Positions 44,601-55,146 are shown, numbered from the stretch's first letter. The stretch is 64,000 nucleotides of DNA from an uncultured Jannaschia sp. (GCA_947494145.1 CANLTZ010000005.1:186001-250000); one strand, 5' to 3'. Program-made: numbers and translations. Notes: generated from the letters alone by a model not told the origin.

Positions 44601-45728
44601 ATGTCTCAGGAGCCGCGCGCCGCGATCACCGGGTCCGGCGTCTTCACCCCAAGTCAGGTCGTCACAAACGACGAATTGGTTGTTGCCTTCAACGCCTATG
44701 CCGACCGTCAGAATGCCGAACATGCCGGAGACATTGCCGCCGGCACATGCGAAGCCATCGCCCATTCAAGCGCGGATTTCATCACTTCCGCTAGTGGGAT
44801 AGAACAGCGCTTTGTCTTGGACAAAACCGGTGTGCTGGACCCGGCGCGCATGTTTCCCAGCCTGCCCGCACGCAGCGATGACGAACCCGGGCAAATGGCT
44901 GAGATGGCTCTGAAAGCCTGCGGCGATGCGCTGGGCGAAGCGGGGGTTGAGCCGGGCCAGATTGACGCCGTGATCTGCGCCGCGTCTAACCACGAACGTG
45001 CCTATCCGGCCATTGCCATCGAAATTCAGGAGCTTCTGGGCACGTCCGGCTTCGCCTTCGACATGAACGTCGCCTGTTCTTCAGCCACCTTTGGCATCCA
45101 GGCGGCGGCGGATATGATCCGCGCGGGCTCCATCCAGCGCGCCATCGTCGTGAACCCGGAAATCTGTTCCGCCCACCTGGAATGGCGCGACCGGGATTGT
45201 CACTTCATCTTCGGCGATGTGTGCACCGCCGTCGTGCTAGAACATGAGGCGCTCACCGACGCGCCCCGCTTCACTATCGACAGCACCCGCTGCGCGACCC
45301 AGTTTTCCAACAATATCCGCAACAACGACGGCTTCCTACGGCGCACCCGCGACCAGATGGAAGACCGCCGCGACATGCAATTCATGCAGAACGGGCGCAA
45401 GGTTTTCCGCGAAGTGCTGCCCCTGGTGGCCGACCATATCGCCGCCCACATGGCCGAGGCTGGATGGCACGCCGATGAATTGCGGCGCCTCTGGCTGCAC
45501 CAAGCCAACAAATCGATGAACGATTTCATCGGTCGCAAGGTCCTGGGCCGCGTACCAACACCCCAAGAACAGCCCAACATCCTGCAAGATTATGCCAATA
45601 CGTCCTCGGCCGGGTCGATCATCGCCTTCGCCCAGCATTCCGCCGATATGGCGCCGGGCGACAAGGGATTGATCTGTTCGTTCGGGGCCGGATATTCGGT
45701 TGGGTCGGTTCTGCTGACGCGGATGTAG
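44601..45728 (+). CDS. Beta-ketoacyl-ACP synthase III (FabH-like)
   Basis: A 375-residue thiolase-fold protein with Cys in NVACSSATFGIQA, His in LWLHQANKSM and Asn in DYANTSSAGSI, the Cys-His-Asn triad of KAS III. It is longer than housekeeping FabH (about 320 residues), resembling the acyl-primed variants (beta-ketodecanoyl-type) that start or extend special fatty acids. No other fab gene is adjacent. ATG 44601 is preferred; the gene ends 30 bp before the convergent ArsC-family gene. Confidence 0.85.
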   Translation: MSQEPRAAITGSGVFTPSQVVTNDELVVAFNAYADRQNAEHAGDIAAGTCEAIAHSSADFITSASGIEQRFVLDKTGVLDPARMFPSLPARSDDEPGQMAEMALKACGDALGEAGVEPGQIDAVICAASNHERAYPAIAIEIQELLGTSGFAFDMNVACSSATFGIQAAADMIRAGSIQRAIVVNPEICSAHLEWRDRDCHFIFGDVCTAVVLEHEALTDAPRFTIDSTRCATQFSNNIRNNDGFLRRTRDQMEDRRDMQFMQNGRKVFREVLPLVADHIAAHMAEAGWHADELRRLWLHQANKSMNDFIGRKVLGRVPTPQEQPNILQDYANTSSAGSIIAFAQHSADMAPGDKGLICSFGAGYSVGSVLLTRM

Positions 45729-45757
45729 CCCCCGTCGACCGACGGCCTTACCCAACA

Positions 45758-46090
45758 TTAACCCAGCCCCACCGCCGTCTTTGTTGCTTCTGTCCAGCCC
45801 AGATGGACGGCACCGCCCGCTTCCACCACAGGGCGCTTGACCAAGGCGGGATGATCCAGCATCAGACCGACAGGCGCGGCAGCGCGCGCTGCTTCATCCA
45901 AGCCGCGCCACGTGGTTGACCGCGTATTCAGCAGCGCAGACCCGAATTCTGCCTGCCATTTGAGCAGTTCCGTCTCCGTCGGCGGGGTTTCGCGAAAATC
46001 TCGCAAACGTGCATCATGGCCTGCTTCCCTCAACGCCCTGATTGCTTTTCGGCAAGTATCACAAGCCTTTAGGCCATGGATGATAATCAT
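45758..46090 (-). CDS. ArsC/Spx-family thioredoxin-fold protein
   Basis: A 110-residue protein of YffB/Spx type: IIIHGLKACDTCRKA at the start with CxxC, RDFRETPPTETEL and LVKRPVVE near the end. This family includes arsenate reductase (ArsC) and the regulator-like Spx; the missing downstream Arg/Cys array means arsenate reduction is uncertain. It is convergent with the FabH-like gene. Confidence 0.82.
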   Translation of the reverse strand: MIIIHGLKACDTCRKAIRALREAGHDARLRDFRETPPTETELLKWQAEFGSALLNTRSTTWRGLDEAARAAAPVGLMLDHPALVKRPVVEAGGAVHLGWTEATKTAVGLG

Positions 46091-46277
46091 TGAAATTCCT
46101 CGATTACGACTTTCGTAGCATTGCGTTCAGTCACGATCCGACAGTTGCCCTTGACGATCAACCTGCAAGGCTTAGCTGACGGAATGTGATCGTCGGCGAA
46201 GAGTGCTTGCACCTTGCCCGCCGCCGCCACCATGCCGCCGCGATGTTGCGGGCGGGACGACACTAAGGAGACACGGA

Positions 46278-46487
46278 ATGGCCACTGGCACCGTGAAATG
46301 GTTCAACACCACAAAAGGTTACGGCTTCATTGCCCCTGACGACGGCGGGAAGGACATTTTCGTCCATATCTCGGCCGTGGAACGCGCCGGATTAACCGGC
46401 CTCAGGGATAATCAGAAAGTCGAGTTCGAAATGCGCGAAGGCCGTGACGGTCGTTCGTCAGCATCTGAACTTGTCGCGCTGGACTGA
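46278..46487 (+). CDS. Cold-shock domain protein (CspA family)
   Basis: A 69-residue protein MATGTVKWFNTTKGYGFIAP with the RNP1 (KGYGFI) and RNP2 (IFVHIS) motifs of CSD proteins, which bind single-stranded nucleic acid and act as RNA chaperones. ATG 46278 was chosen for the family start, and AAGGAGAC lies just upstream. A terminator follows the stop. Confidence 0.95.
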   Translation: MATGTVKWFNTTKGYGFIAPDDGGKDIFVHISAVERAGLTGLRDNQKVEFEMREGRDGRSSASELVALD

Positions 46488-46529
46488 ACCACCGGCACGC
46501 TACCGCGCCCTTTCGGCGCGGAACCTCGG

Positions 46530-46557
46530 GACGCCTGCGAAAGCGGGCGTCTTTTGT
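46530..46557 (+). terminator. Rho-independent terminator of the cold-shock gene
   Basis: GACGCC-x-GC pairs with GC-x-GGCGTC around a GAAA tetraloop, followed by TTTTGTCTTTT, about 40 bp after the gene. Confidence 0.85.
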
Positions 46558-46584
46558 CTTTTCAGGGGGTGATGTCTCTGACGC

Positions 46585-48468
46585 TCAGGCCCATTCCCAA
46601 GGACGGGTGTAGTTACCCATGACAGCCACGACGTCCCGTTCTTCCACATCGCCCGTTTTCTCAAGCTTCGCCACAAGGCCACGCTTCTTGTCTTCGACCA
46701 CGCCAACGACCTTGGCATTCACTCCGGCATCGGCCAGCGCGGCATCGTAGATGCGCGTGATCGCCCGCTTGCGCAGATCGGGTTTGAACACCTTGCCCAC
46801 AGCAGTCTTTGGCAGTTCGTCCAAGATTTCAATGTGCTTTGGGTGGGCAGCCCGTTCGTGAACGTGTTCCTTGCAATGCGCGATCAGGTCCTCGGCAGTG
46901 GCAGACGCCCCAGCCACGAGTTCCACATATGCGCAAGGCAGTTCACCCGCGAAAGCATCCGGTTGACCGATGGCACCCGCCATGGCCACCGCGCTATGGG
47001 CGGCCAGGGCCTCTTCGATCTCGGCAGGGTCGATATTGTGACCGCCACGGATGATCAGGTCCTTCGCCCGCCCGGTGATCCAAAGGTAGCCATCGGCATC
47101 CAGTCGCCCCAGATCACCGGTGCGTAGGTAGATATCGTGGTGGAAAAGATCGTGGTTTTTGTCCTGCTCGGTATATGTGGAACCGGCATAGACACCCGGG
47201 TTTGACACACAAATCTCCCCCACCTCATCCACCGCGCATTCCACCGGACCGTCGCCCTTATCCATCAAGATTTTCACTTCGGTATGCATGAAGGGAATGC
47301 CGACTGAGCCGATCTTCTTTTCGCCATCCACCGGATTGCAGGACACAAGGCAGGTGGCTTCGGTCAAGCCATAGCCTTCCACCACGGTGACGCCGGTTTC
47401 CCGCTCGAACCGTTTGAACAATTCCACCGGCAGCGGCGACGAGCCGGAAAACGCCGTCTTGATGCAAGACACATCAGCATCAACCGGGCGCTGCATCATG
47501 GCGGCCATGGCCGTGGGCACGGTGATCAGGAACGATACCTGCCAACGCTCGATCAGCTTCCAGATATTGTCGAACACGCCGTCGCCCCGGTAGCCTTGTG
47601 GCGTCGGGAAAATCACATGGGCCCCCGAACAGACCGCCGCCATCAAGATGACGTGGCAGGCAAAGACGTGGAACAGCGGCAGCGGGCACATGATCACGTC
47701 ATGTTCGGAAAAGAGCAGCCGCTCCCCCACCCAGCCGTTATAGATCATGCCGGAATAGAGGTGCTGGGCCACTTTGGGCATGCCGGTCGTGCCGCCGGTG
47801 TGGAAGAAAGCGGCGACACGGTCGTCAGGTGCGTCCGCGAAACTCAGCGTCTTGGGTTGCTTCGCCGCCTCGGCCGCGAAGGATTTCACCGTGGCGTGGT
47901 GGCTGACCGGGTTCTTGGGCCGGATCAGCGGAACGATTAGCTTCTTGGCGCCGGTCAAATAGCGGTGCAGGTCCACTTCCAATACGGTTTCCACATTGGG
48001 GGCCAGGCGTACCGCCTCGGCTACCTTCTGGGCCACATCCGTCTTGGGAAAGGCCCGCAGCGTGACGACGACCTTCGCATTGGTTTCCCGCAGGATGGCG
48101 CCGATCTGTTCAGATTCCAACAACGGGTTTATGGGGTTGGCGATGCCCGCGACGGTGGCGCCCAACAGGGTCGTGGCCGTCTCAGTGCAATTGGGCAGAA
48201 CATAGGCCACGGTATCCGTCTCGCCGATACCAAGGCTGCGGAACAGGTTCGCGGCCTGGGTGACGCGGGCATGCATCTCCGTCCACGTAAGGGTTTCAGC
48301 TTTGGCGCTCGGATCAGAAAACAACTGATAGCTCAGCGCGGGACGATCAGGATGGGCATCCCGCGTCTTGGTCAAAAGCTCATAGAGCGTGCGGGCGGGT
48401 TGCGCCGCCTCCCATGGCTCGGCCGCCTGAATGTCGATGATATCCTGCTTATTGGCGAACGAGGCCAT
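46585..48468 (-). CDS. Acyl-CoA synthetase (AMP-forming)
   Basis: A 627-residue protein from ATG 48468 (MASFANKQDIIDI). The P-loop is HTGGTTGMPKVAQH, then GYGLTEATC, the hinge TGDLGRLDADGYLWITGR and the catalytic Lys in ELPKTAVGKVFK. It ligates a carboxylic acid to CoA through an acyl-AMP. The chain-length preference is unknown. The frame extends 42 codons upstream but without family similarity. It stands between the cold-shock gene and the ABC exporter. Confidence 0.92.
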   Translation of the reverse strand: MASFANKQDIIDIQAAEPWEAAQPARTLYELLTKTRDAHPDRPALSYQLFSDPSAKAETLTWTEMHARVTQAANLFRSLGIGETDTVAYVLPNCTETATTLLGATVAGIANPINPLLESEQIGAILRETNAKVVVTLRAFPKTDVAQKVAEAVRLAPNVETVLEVDLHRYLTGAKKLIVPLIRPKNPVSHHATVKSFAAEAAKQPKTLSFADAPDDRVAAFFHTGGTTGMPKVAQHLYSGMIYNGWVGERLLFSEHDVIMCPLPLFHVFACHVILMAAVCSGAHVIFPTPQGYRGDGVFDNIWKLIERWQVSFLITVPTAMAAMMQRPVDADVSCIKTAFSGSSPLPVELFKRFERETGVTVVEGYGLTEATCLVSCNPVDGEKKIGSVGIPFMHTEVKILMDKGDGPVECAVDEVGEICVSNPGVYAGSTYTEQDKNHDLFHHDIYLRTGDLGRLDADGYLWITGRAKDLIIRGGHNIDPAEIEEALAAHSAVAMAGAIGQPDAFAGELPCAYVELVAGASATAEDLIAHCKEHVHERAAHPKHIEILDELPKTAVGKVFKPDLRKRAITRIYDAALADAGVNAKVVGVVEDKKRGLVAKLEKTGDVEERDVVAVMGNYTRPWEWA

Positions 48469-48653
48469 GCGCTGTCTCCTCCCTATTGCCGCCGGAGGCT
48501 CCACCCCCCGATCATGCCGGTCGAGGATGGGCGAGCCCGCAAGCGCGCGCAAGTGGGACGGACGCAACGAAATTGCACTATGCCGGGAGGTCACGGCACG
48601 GCTTCGTGACCGCGGCGCCTATGCGTCGCGGGTGCCGCCCCGGGTAGCCGCGC

Positions 48654-50435
48654 CTATTCCGCGGCCAGCCCGTCGGTGAATTGCAGCCGCGCCAGCCGCG
48701 CGTAAAGCCCACCCTGCGATACCAATTCGTCATGGGTGCCTTGGGCCAGGATACCGCCGTCTTGCATGACGATGATGCGGTCGGCCTGCTTCACTGTGGC
48801 CAAGCGGTGCGCCACGATGATGGTCGTCCGACCCTTGGCCAAACGCTCCACCGCGTCCTGGACCGCGCGCTCCGATTCCGCATCCAGCGCCGACGTCGCC
48901 TCATCCAGCAGCAGAACCGGCGCGTCGCGCAGGATGGCGCGGGCGATGGCGATCCGCTGCTTCTGGCCGCCCGACAACATCACCCCACGTTCGCCCACAT
49001 AGGTGTCGTAGCCGTCGGGCAATTGCGTCAGGAAATCATGGGCCGCGGCGGCCTTGGCGGCGGCTTCGATCTGGTCATCGGTGGCGTCTGGCGCGCCAAA
49101 GCGGATGTTGTCACGGGCCGACGCGGCGAAGATGACCGGGTCCTGCGGCACCAGCGCCATGCGGCTCCGGAAATCAGCCCGGTCCATGTCGCGCAAATCG
49201 ACACCGCCCAACGTGATGCGCCCTTCATCGGGGTCGTAGAAGCGTTGCAAAAGCTGAACGATGGTGGACTTGCCCGCGCCCGACGGCCCCACCAGGGCGA
49301 CGGTTTCGCCTGGCGCCACGTCCAACGTCACGTTGTTAAGCGCCAAGGCCTCGGGCCGGGTCGGGTATCGGAACGTCACGCCTTCGAAGGCCACGGCCTC
49401 CCCTGCGGGAAGGGGTTGGGCCTGGGCCGGGTCGCGCACATCGTCTTCGACTTCCAGCAATTCGACCAAGCGTTCGGTTGCCCCCGCCGCGCGCTGCAAT
49501 TCACCCCAGATTTCGGACAAAGCCGCGACGGACCCCGCCACCATGATCGCATAGATCAGAAACTGGATCAGCTCGCCCATGGTCATGACATCGGCCCGCA
49601 CGTCGCGCGCCCCGATCCATAAGACGCCCACGATGCCCGAAAACGTCAGCAGGATCACGATGACCGTCATGATCGCCCGCACACGAATGCGCGTCCGGGC
49701 CGAGGCGAAGGACTTCTCGGTCACGTCGTCGAAGCGGTTCGTCGCCTCGCCCTCGAACGTGTAGGCTTGCACCGTCTGGGCCGACAGCAGCCATTCCGAT
49801 GCCCGGCCGGAAGATTCCGCGATCCAATCCTGGTTTTCGCGGCTCAGTTTGCGCAGGCGCCGCCCGAGCACGATGATCGGGACGATCACGGCAGGCACCA
49901 CCAGCAACACCAGCATGGAAAGCTTTGGCGCCGTCCAAAGCATCAGGGCCATGCCTCCGATGAAAATCAGGATGTTGCGCAAAGCCACGCTGACCGATGA
50001 GCTGACGACCGACAACAAAAGCGTCGTATCCGTCGTGATCCGTGACAGCACTTCGCCCGTCAGGATCCCGTCGTAGAAGTTCGGCGACATCCCGATCATG
50101 CGGGTGAACACCGCTTTGCGGATATCGGCCACCACCCGTTCGCCCAGCCGGGTCACGAGGTAGTATCGCAGCCCCGTCCCAATCGCGAGCAGCGCCGCAA
50201 TAACAAGGGCCGCGCCAAAATACTGGTCCAGCAAGGCCGCATCGCTGGTTTGGAAGCCGTCCACCACGCGGCGCACCGCCAGCGGCAGCGTCAGCGACAC
50301 GCAGGCCGTCAGCACCAGCGCAGCCATGGCCGCCAGCACCATGCCTTGATGGGGTGCGAAGAATGGAATCAGCGAGGTCAGTGACCCTATGCGCTTCGAG
50401 CCTTCCCGATCCGCAGCCTTTTCGATGTCGGCCAT
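48654..50435 (-). CDS. ABC exporter, MsbA/heterologous lipid-type half-transporter
   Basis: A 593-residue half-transporter from ATG 50435 (MADIEKAADREG). Six-helix membrane domain (from LIPFFAPHQGMVLAAMAAL), then the ATPase with Walker A GPSGAGKSTIVQLL, the signature LSGGQKQRIAIARAIL, Walker B VLLLDEATSALD and the switch His VAHRLAT. It exports a lipid, peptide or drug; the substrate is not readable. A longer frame upstream overlaps tRNA-Gly and is spurious. Confidence 0.93.
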   Translation of the reverse strand: MADIEKAADREGSKRIGSLTSLIPFFAPHQGMVLAAMAALVLTACVSLTLPLAVRRVVDGFQTSDAALLDQYFGAALVIAALLAIGTGLRYYLVTRLGERVVADIRKAVFTRMIGMSPNFYDGILTGEVLSRITTDTTLLLSVVSSSVSVALRNILIFIGGMALMLWTAPKLSMLVLLVVPAVIVPIIVLGRRLRKLSRENQDWIAESSGRASEWLLSAQTVQAYTFEGEATNRFDDVTEKSFASARTRIRVRAIMTVIVILLTFSGIVGVLWIGARDVRADVMTMGELIQFLIYAIMVAGSVAALSEIWGELQRAAGATERLVELLEVEDDVRDPAQAQPLPAGEAVAFEGVTFRYPTRPEALALNNVTLDVAPGETVALVGPSGAGKSTIVQLLQRFYDPDEGRITLGGVDLRDMDRADFRSRMALVPQDPVIFAASARDNIRFGAPDATDDQIEAAAKAAAAHDFLTQLPDGYDTYVGERGVMLSGGQKQRIAIARAILRDAPVLLLDEATSALDAESERAVQDAVERLAKGRTTIIVAHRLATVKQADRIIVMQDGGILAQGTHDELVSQGGLYARLARLQFTDGLAAE

Positions 50436-50503
50436 TGGCCCCTCCCGGTCGTCCCTACCGAGGTAGCCGCGACGGATCGGAGGTGCAAGATTTCCGAGAT
50501 TTT

Positions 50504-50577
50504 TGGAGCGGGCGGCGGGAATCGAACCCGCGTCATCAGCTTGGAAGGCTGAGGTCTTACCACTACACAACGCCCGC
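50504..50577 (-). tRNA. tRNA-Gly (anticodon TCC)
   Basis: On the minus strand GCGGGCG pairs with CGCCCGC, with an encoded CCA at the 3' end (50504-50506). The anticodon loop CTTCCAA gives TCC. It is intact, and no element sits beside it. Confidence 0.95.
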
Positions 50578-50694
50578 GCTCCGCCACGGGTTACCGCCCC
50601 AAGGGGCCCGGGCGCAACCCCTTGGCTGCACTCGCGCCCCGGCAGGCCCGCCCTATGTTGACGGCGGACCGCATTGATAAGGATCGCGCGCGCA

Positions 50695-51378
50695 ATGGCT
50701 TCGACCCGCCCCGCCCTGCCCTGGCTGCCCATCGCGTTGATGGGTGTCGTGATCCTGCTGGCGCTGCCTTTCGCTGCCGTCTCGGTAGTCAAGGGCGCGC
50801 AGGGGCTGGGCGGCGCGCCCGTGACGCCGGAGCGGTTGATGCACCAGGGCGCGCCCGTGGCCAGCCTTGGCATGTTCAGCCACATGATCGCGGGTGGGTT
50901 GCTGACCGTGTTGGCGCTTTTCCAAAGCATTGGCGCGCTGCGCCGCCGCTGGCCCCGCCTGCACCGCTTGGGCGGGCGCGTCGTCGTGGTCTTGGCGCTG
51001 CTGACCGCGCTTGGCGGCCTGGTCTATATCGCGCTCAAAGGCACGGTGGGCGGCGCGGGGATGAGCGCGGGCTTCGCGCTTTACGGCTTCTGCGTGGGCG
51101 GCTGCGCCATCTTCACCTGGCGCGCGGCGCGGGCGGGCGATTTCGTGCGCCACCGTCGCTGGGGCCTGCGGATGGTGTGGTTGGCCATCGGGTCGTGGCT
51201 ATACCGCGTGCAATATGGCGCGTGGTACGCGTTGACGGATGGCCTCGCCTCCACCCCCGATTTCGCCGGCGCCTTCGACCGCTTCATGTTCATCGGCTTC
51301 TTCGTCCCGCATCTCCTGATCCTGGAAGTCTATCTGCGCGCGCGGGGCGATATTGAACCTGCCCGGCAGCGGGGCTAG
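50695..51378 (+). CDS. DUF2306-like membrane protein
   Basis: A 227-residue protein with about six helices: [19 protein letters not shown], the conserved [46 protein letters not shown] and a last helix [11 protein letters not shown]. The His residues and the [10 protein letters not shown] segment before the fifth helix match DUF2306, possibly haem-related. ATG 50695 is the family start. Function unknown. Confidence 0.7.
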   Translation: MASTRPALPWLPIALMGVVILLALPFAAVSVVKGAQGLGGAPVTPERLMHQGAPVASLGMFSHMIAGGLLTVLALFQSIGALRRRWPRLHRLGGRVVVVLALLTALGGLVYIALKGTVGGAGMSAGFALYGFCVGGCAIFTWRAARAGDFVRHRRWGLRMVWLAIGSWLYRVQYGAWYALTDGLASTPDFAGAFDRFMFIGFFVPHLLILEVYLRARGDIEPARQRG

Positions 51379-51410
51379 ACCGCGCGCAACCTGAACCCCC
51401 CGGAGGCCCC

Positions 51411-51698
51411 ATGTCCATCGACAAGGAAACCGCGCGCAAGGTCGCCCATCTGGCGCGCATCGCCGTGCCCGAGGATCGCCTCGACGGCCTGGCGGGCGAA
51501 TTCAACGCCATCCTGGGCTTCATCGAGCAATTGCAAGAAGTGGACGTCGACGGTGTTGAGCCCATGGTGTCGGTCACGCCCATGCGGCTGAAGCGGCGCG
51601 AAGATGTGGTGACCGATGGCAGCCAGCAGGACGCCGTTTTGGCGAACGCGCCCGATGCCCGCGAAGGGTTCTTTGCCGTCCCGAAGGTGGTGGAATGA
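51411..51698 (+). CDS. gatC: Aspartyl/glutamyl-tRNA amidotransferase subunit C
   Basis: A 95-residue protein ([18 protein letters not shown]) with the GatC family pattern [21 protein letters not shown] and VEPMVSVTP. GatCAB converts Glu-tRNA(Gln) or Asp-tRNA(Asn) to the amide. It overlaps gatA by 4 bp. gatB is outside the window. Confidence 0.95.
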   Translation: MSIDKETARKVAHLARIAVPEDRLDGLAGEFNAILGFIEQLQEVDVDGVEPMVSVTPMRLKRREDVVTDGSQQDAVLANAPDAREGFFAVPKVVE

Positions 51699-53173
51699 CC
51701 CTGACCGACCTGACCATCGCCGAAGCCCGCGACGCGCTGCGCGCCGGTGAGACGACCGCCCTCGCCCTGACCGAAGCGCATCTGGAAGCCGTGGAAGCCG
51801 CTGGCGCGCTGAACGCGTTCGTGCACCACACGCCCGAGATCGCGCGCGACCAGGCCAAACATGCCGACGAGCGTATCCGCCGGGGCGACGCGCCCAACAT
51901 GTGCGGCATCCCCATCGGGGTGAAGGATCTGTTCTGCACGAAGGGCGTGGCGTCGCAGGCCGGATCGAAGATTCTGGACGGCTTCAAGCCGGAATACGAA
52001 AGCACGATCACCGACAAGCTGTTTACTTCGGGTGCGGTCATGTTGGGCAAGCTCAACATGGACGAGTTTGCCATGGGCTCATCCAATGAAACGTCGACCT
52101 ACGGCAATGCCGTGAACCCCTGGCGCGCGGGCAATTCCGACGCCGCTTTGACGCCCGGCGGGTCATCCGGCGGGTCGGCGGCGGCAGTGGCGGCCCGGCT
52201 TTGCCTGGGCGCGTTGGGCACCGATACGGGCGGGTCGATCCGCCAGCCTGCGGCCTTCACGGGCATCACCGGCATCAAGCCCACCTATGGGCGCTGTTCA
52301 CGCTGGGGCATCGTGGCCTTCGCCTCATCGTTGGACCAAGCGGGCCCCATGACGCGCAGCGTGCGCGATGCGGCGATCTTCCTGGAAGCGATGGCGGGCC
52401 ATGACCCGAAGGACAGCACGTCCGCCGAACTGGCGGTGCCCGATTTCGAGGCCATGCTGACCGGTGACATTCGCGGCCAAGTTATCGGTATCCCTAAGGA
52501 ATACCGCATGGACGACATGCCCGAGGAGATCGACCAACTTTGGCAGAAGGGCATCGACATGCTGCGGGATGCGGGGGCGGAGATCCGTGATATCTCGCTG
52601 CCGCATACCAAATACGCCCTGCCGGCTTATTACGTGATCGCGCCGGCTGAGGCATCTTCGAACCTGGCCCGTTATGACGGCGTGCGCTTCGGCCACCGCG
52701 CCAAGCTCAGCCAAGGCGACGGCATCACCGAGATGTACGAAAAGACCCGCGCCGAAGGCTTCGGCGACGAAGTGCAGCGCCGCGTCATGGTCGGCACCTA
52801 TGTGCTGTCGGCAGGATTTTACGACGCCTACTACAACCGCGCCCGCAAGGTCCGTGCGCTGATCAAGAAAGACTTCGAAGACGTCTTCGCCGATGGCATC
52901 GACGCCATCCTGACACCGGCCACGCCGTCTTCGGCCTTCGAACTCGGCGCGAATTTCAGCCCCATTGAGATGTATCTTAACGACGTCTTCACCGTCACGG
53001 TGAACCTGGCGGGCCTGCCAGGCATCGCGGTGCCCACGGGCCAGGACCGGCGCGGTTTGCCCATGGGCCTGCAACTGATCGGCAAGCCCTGGGAAGAGGG
53101 CGCGTTACTGAATGTTGCATCATGTCTGGAAGAAAGGGCCGGCTTCGTAGCGCGGCCCGAGAAATGGTGGTAA
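51695..53173 (+). CDS. gatA: Aspartyl/glutamyl-tRNA amidotransferase subunit A
   Basis: A 492-residue amidase: the catalytic Lys in [26 protein letters not shown] with the cis-Ser, and [14 protein letters not shown] with the nucleophilic Ser. It hydrolyses glutamine to supply ammonia for GatB. Full length for the family; coupled to gatC by a 4-bp overlap. Confidence 0.97.
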   Translation: MTLTDLTIAEARDALRAGETTALALTEAHLEAVEAAGALNAFVHHTPEIARDQAKHADERIRRGDAPNMCGIPIGVKDLFCTKGVASQAGSKILDGFKPEYESTITDKLFTSGAVMLGKLNMDEFAMGSSNETSTYGNAVNPWRAGNSDAALTPGGSSGGSAAAVAARLCLGALGTDTGGSIRQPAAFTGITGIKPTYGRCSRWGIVAFASSLDQAGPMTRSVRDAAIFLEAMAGHDPKDSTSAELAVPDFEAMLTGDIRGQVIGIPKEYRMDDMPEEIDQLWQKGIDMLRDAGAEIRDISLPHTKYALPAYYVIAPAEASSNLARYDGVRFGHRAKLSQGDGITEMYEKTRAEGFGDEVQRRVMVGTYVLSAGFYDAYYNRARKVRALIKKDFEDVFADGIDAILTPATPSSAFELGANFSPIEMYLNDVFTVTVNLAGLPGIAVPTGQDRRGLPMGLQLIGKPWEEGALLNVASCLEERAGFVARPEKWW

Positions 53174-53201
53174 GAAGCCAAAAAAGAAGATCGAGGCCGA
53201 T

Positions 53202-54074
53202 ATGCGAGCGATTTCTGCTTTGACGACACCCCGCGCCCTTTTGCTGGGCTCCGCGCTGACCTTGCTGGCGGCGTGTGAGCCGCCCATTCCCGATAGCGCA
53301 GCCGGGGTCGGTGCCGGGTTCGACACGCCCGAACAATACCAGGCACGGCGCGAAGCGCAGTTGCGCGGCGAAGGCCCTGCGATCCGTCCGTCGCAGACCG
53401 TCCTGCCCCCGTCCGTCCCACCCATCGTTGGGCCCGGATCGGTCGTGGCCGGTGGACCGGCCCCGCTGCCTGCGCCCGCTGGAACCGTTCCGAACCCCGC
53501 GCCCGGCTCCACCGTGGCGTCGGACGCGCAGGACGTGGCCGCGCAGACGCGCGCCATTCTGGGCGCCCCGCCGTCTAGCACGGTTGCAAATGACACGACC
53601 ATCGCGTCCGCCAGTGCGTCCCTGCCGCAGCAAACCGCGTCGGTGGACCCGTCGGCCTTGGATTTGGACCGCGACAACCCCGAAATTAGCCAGGAGCAGG
53701 ATTTCGAAGTCGTCTCGGCCGAACGTGACATCGAAGCGGACGCCGAACGCTTGCGCGCCGCGCGCCAGCAATATCAGCTTGTGCGCCCGACCGAATTGCA
53801 GCGGCCCGACGAAAGTGGCCCGAATATCTTCGCCTACGCGATCAACGACGCGCGGCCCGTGGGGGCCAGCGGCACCTATCGCCGTGGGCCGCTCGCGTCG
53901 GCCCGGCGGGCCGAACAGCGCTGCCTGCAATATCGCAGCCCCGACATCGCCCAGGAAGACTTCCTGGCCGCTGGCGGGCCAGAACGTGACCGCCTGGGCC
54001 TCGACCCCGATGGCGACGGCAATGCGTGCAGCTGGGACCCGGCTGTCGTCCGCGACCTCGTCCAACGGGGGTGA
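53202..54074 (+). CDS. Lipoprotein with C-terminal excalibur domain
   Basis: A 290-residue protein with a signal and lipobox (LTLLAAC), a long Pro/Ala-rich linker, and a C-terminal DRLGLDPDGDGNACSWDP, the DxDxDGxxC calcium-binding excalibur motif. It is probably anchored in the periplasm or outer membrane. Its stop overlaps the amidase start by 4 bp, suggesting a shared envelope role. Confidence 0.82.
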   Translation: MRAISALTTPRALLLGSALTLLAACEPPIPDSAAGVGAGFDTPEQYQARREAQLRGEGPAIRPSQTVLPPSVPPIVGPGSVVAGGPAPLPAPAGTVPNPAPGSTVASDAQDVAAQTRAILGAPPSSTVANDTTIASASASLPQQTASVDPSALDLDRDNPEISQEQDFEVVSAERDIEADAERLRAARQQYQLVRPTELQRPDESGPNIFAYAINDARPVGASGTYRRGPLASARRAEQRCLQYRSPDIAQEDFLAAGGPERDRLGLDPDGDGNACSWDPAVVRDLVQRG

Positions 54075-54763
54075 CCCCTCGTCAAAGACCGTCGCCCAAT
54101 CACGGGCCGCGCAGGAATGGCTGGACCCAGCCCGAGATGATCGTGATCCACTACACCGCCATGACTGGCGGGGTAGAGCCAGCGATCAAGCGGCTGTCGA
54201 TGCCGGAAACCGAAGTGTCCTGCCACTACATCATCGGGGAAGACGGGGCCCTGTTTCAGTTGGTCGATGACGACCGGCGCGCCTGGCATGCGGGTATCGG
54301 GCGTTGGGGCGCCTGCGACGACGTCAATTCACGCTCGCTGGGGATTGAGCTGAGCAATGACGGCACAAGCCCCTTCGCCGCCCCACAGATTGAGACCCTC
54401 GACGCGCTGCTGCGCCACTTGATGACGCGCCACAGCATTCCCGCAAGCCTCATTGTCGGCCATTCCGACATCGCGCCGGGCCGCAAGATCGACCCTGGCC
54501 CCCGTTTCGACTGGCAGCGTTTGGCCCGCCGCGGTTTGGCCATATGGCCCGAGCCCCTTGATGCGACGCCCGATGCGGCAGCCTTCCGGGATGCGGCGCG
54601 CCGGGCGGGCTATACCTCCGACGTGGACGACGCGACCCTTCTCGGCGCCATTCGCGCAAGGTTCCGACCGGCGGCCCAAGGGCCGCTCGACGCCCGCGAT
54701 ATGGGCCTGGTTCTAACCCTCGCCGAAAGCTTCCCCGTTGACCAAGGGGCCGTCGCCGTCTAG
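54071..54763 (+). CDS. N-acetylmuramoyl-L-alanine amidase (Amidase_2, AmpD-like)
   Basis: A 230-residue amidase from GTG 54071, chosen for its 4-bp overlap with the lipoprotein gene. The zinc site consists of His in IVIHYTAM, His in RAWHAGIG and the H/D pair in VGHSDIAPGRKIDPG, with a peptidoglycan-binding-like C-terminus. It cleaves the amide between MurNAc and the peptide, as in cell-wall recycling. No signal peptide is seen, so it is probably cytoplasmic, as AmpD. Confidence 0.88.
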   Translation: MTPRQRPSPNHGPRRNGWTQPEMIVIHYTAMTGGVEPAIKRLSMPETEVSCHYIIGEDGALFQLVDDDRRAWHAGIGRWGACDDVNSRSLGIELSNDGTSPFAAPQIETLDALLRHLMTRHSIPASLIVGHSDIAPGRKIDPGPRFDWQRLARRGLAIWPEPLDATPDAAAFRDAARRAGYTSDVDDATLLGAIRARFRPAAQGPLDARDMGLVLTLAESFPVDQGAVAV

Positions 54764-54774
54764 CCCCTCGCGCT

Positions 54775-55146
54775 GCGGGGGGCCGGGCGGCCGCGGAGGC
54801 TTGCCTTCGAGGAAAGTCCGGACTCCATGAAGCGACGGTGCCGGGTAACGCCCGGGCGGGGCAACCCGACGGATAGCGCCACAGAAAACAAACCGCTTCG
54901 CCCCGCCGTTCGCGGCGGTCGAAGCAAGGGTGAAACGGTGGGGTCAGAGCCCACCGGGGGGGCGGCAACGTCCCCCGCATGGCAAGCCCCACCGGGAGCA
55001 ATGCCGAATAGGGATCGCACCATGGGGCCGCTTTGCCCCGGCGATCCGGGTTGGCAGCTTGAGGCCCCGAAGTGATTCGCGGCCCAGATGAATGGTCGCC
55101 GCCGGGGCATGCCCCGGATACAGAATCCGGCTTACAGGCCCCCCGC
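54775..55146 (+). ncRNA. rnpB: RNase P RNA, bacterial type A
   Basis: The invariant GAGGAAAGTCCGGACTCCA at about 54809-54827 and the 3' ACAGAATCCGGCTTAC at about 55119-55135 mark the catalytic RNA. GCGGGGGGCC at the 5' end pairs with GGCCCCCCGC at the 3' end as stem P1. It processes the 5' ends of tRNAs with RnpA. The span of about 370 nt is normal. Confidence 0.93.

Noticed and set aside
52325-53074. 249-codon minus-strand frame across gatA
   Set aside because: Antisense to a clear gatA; no independent evidence for a gene.
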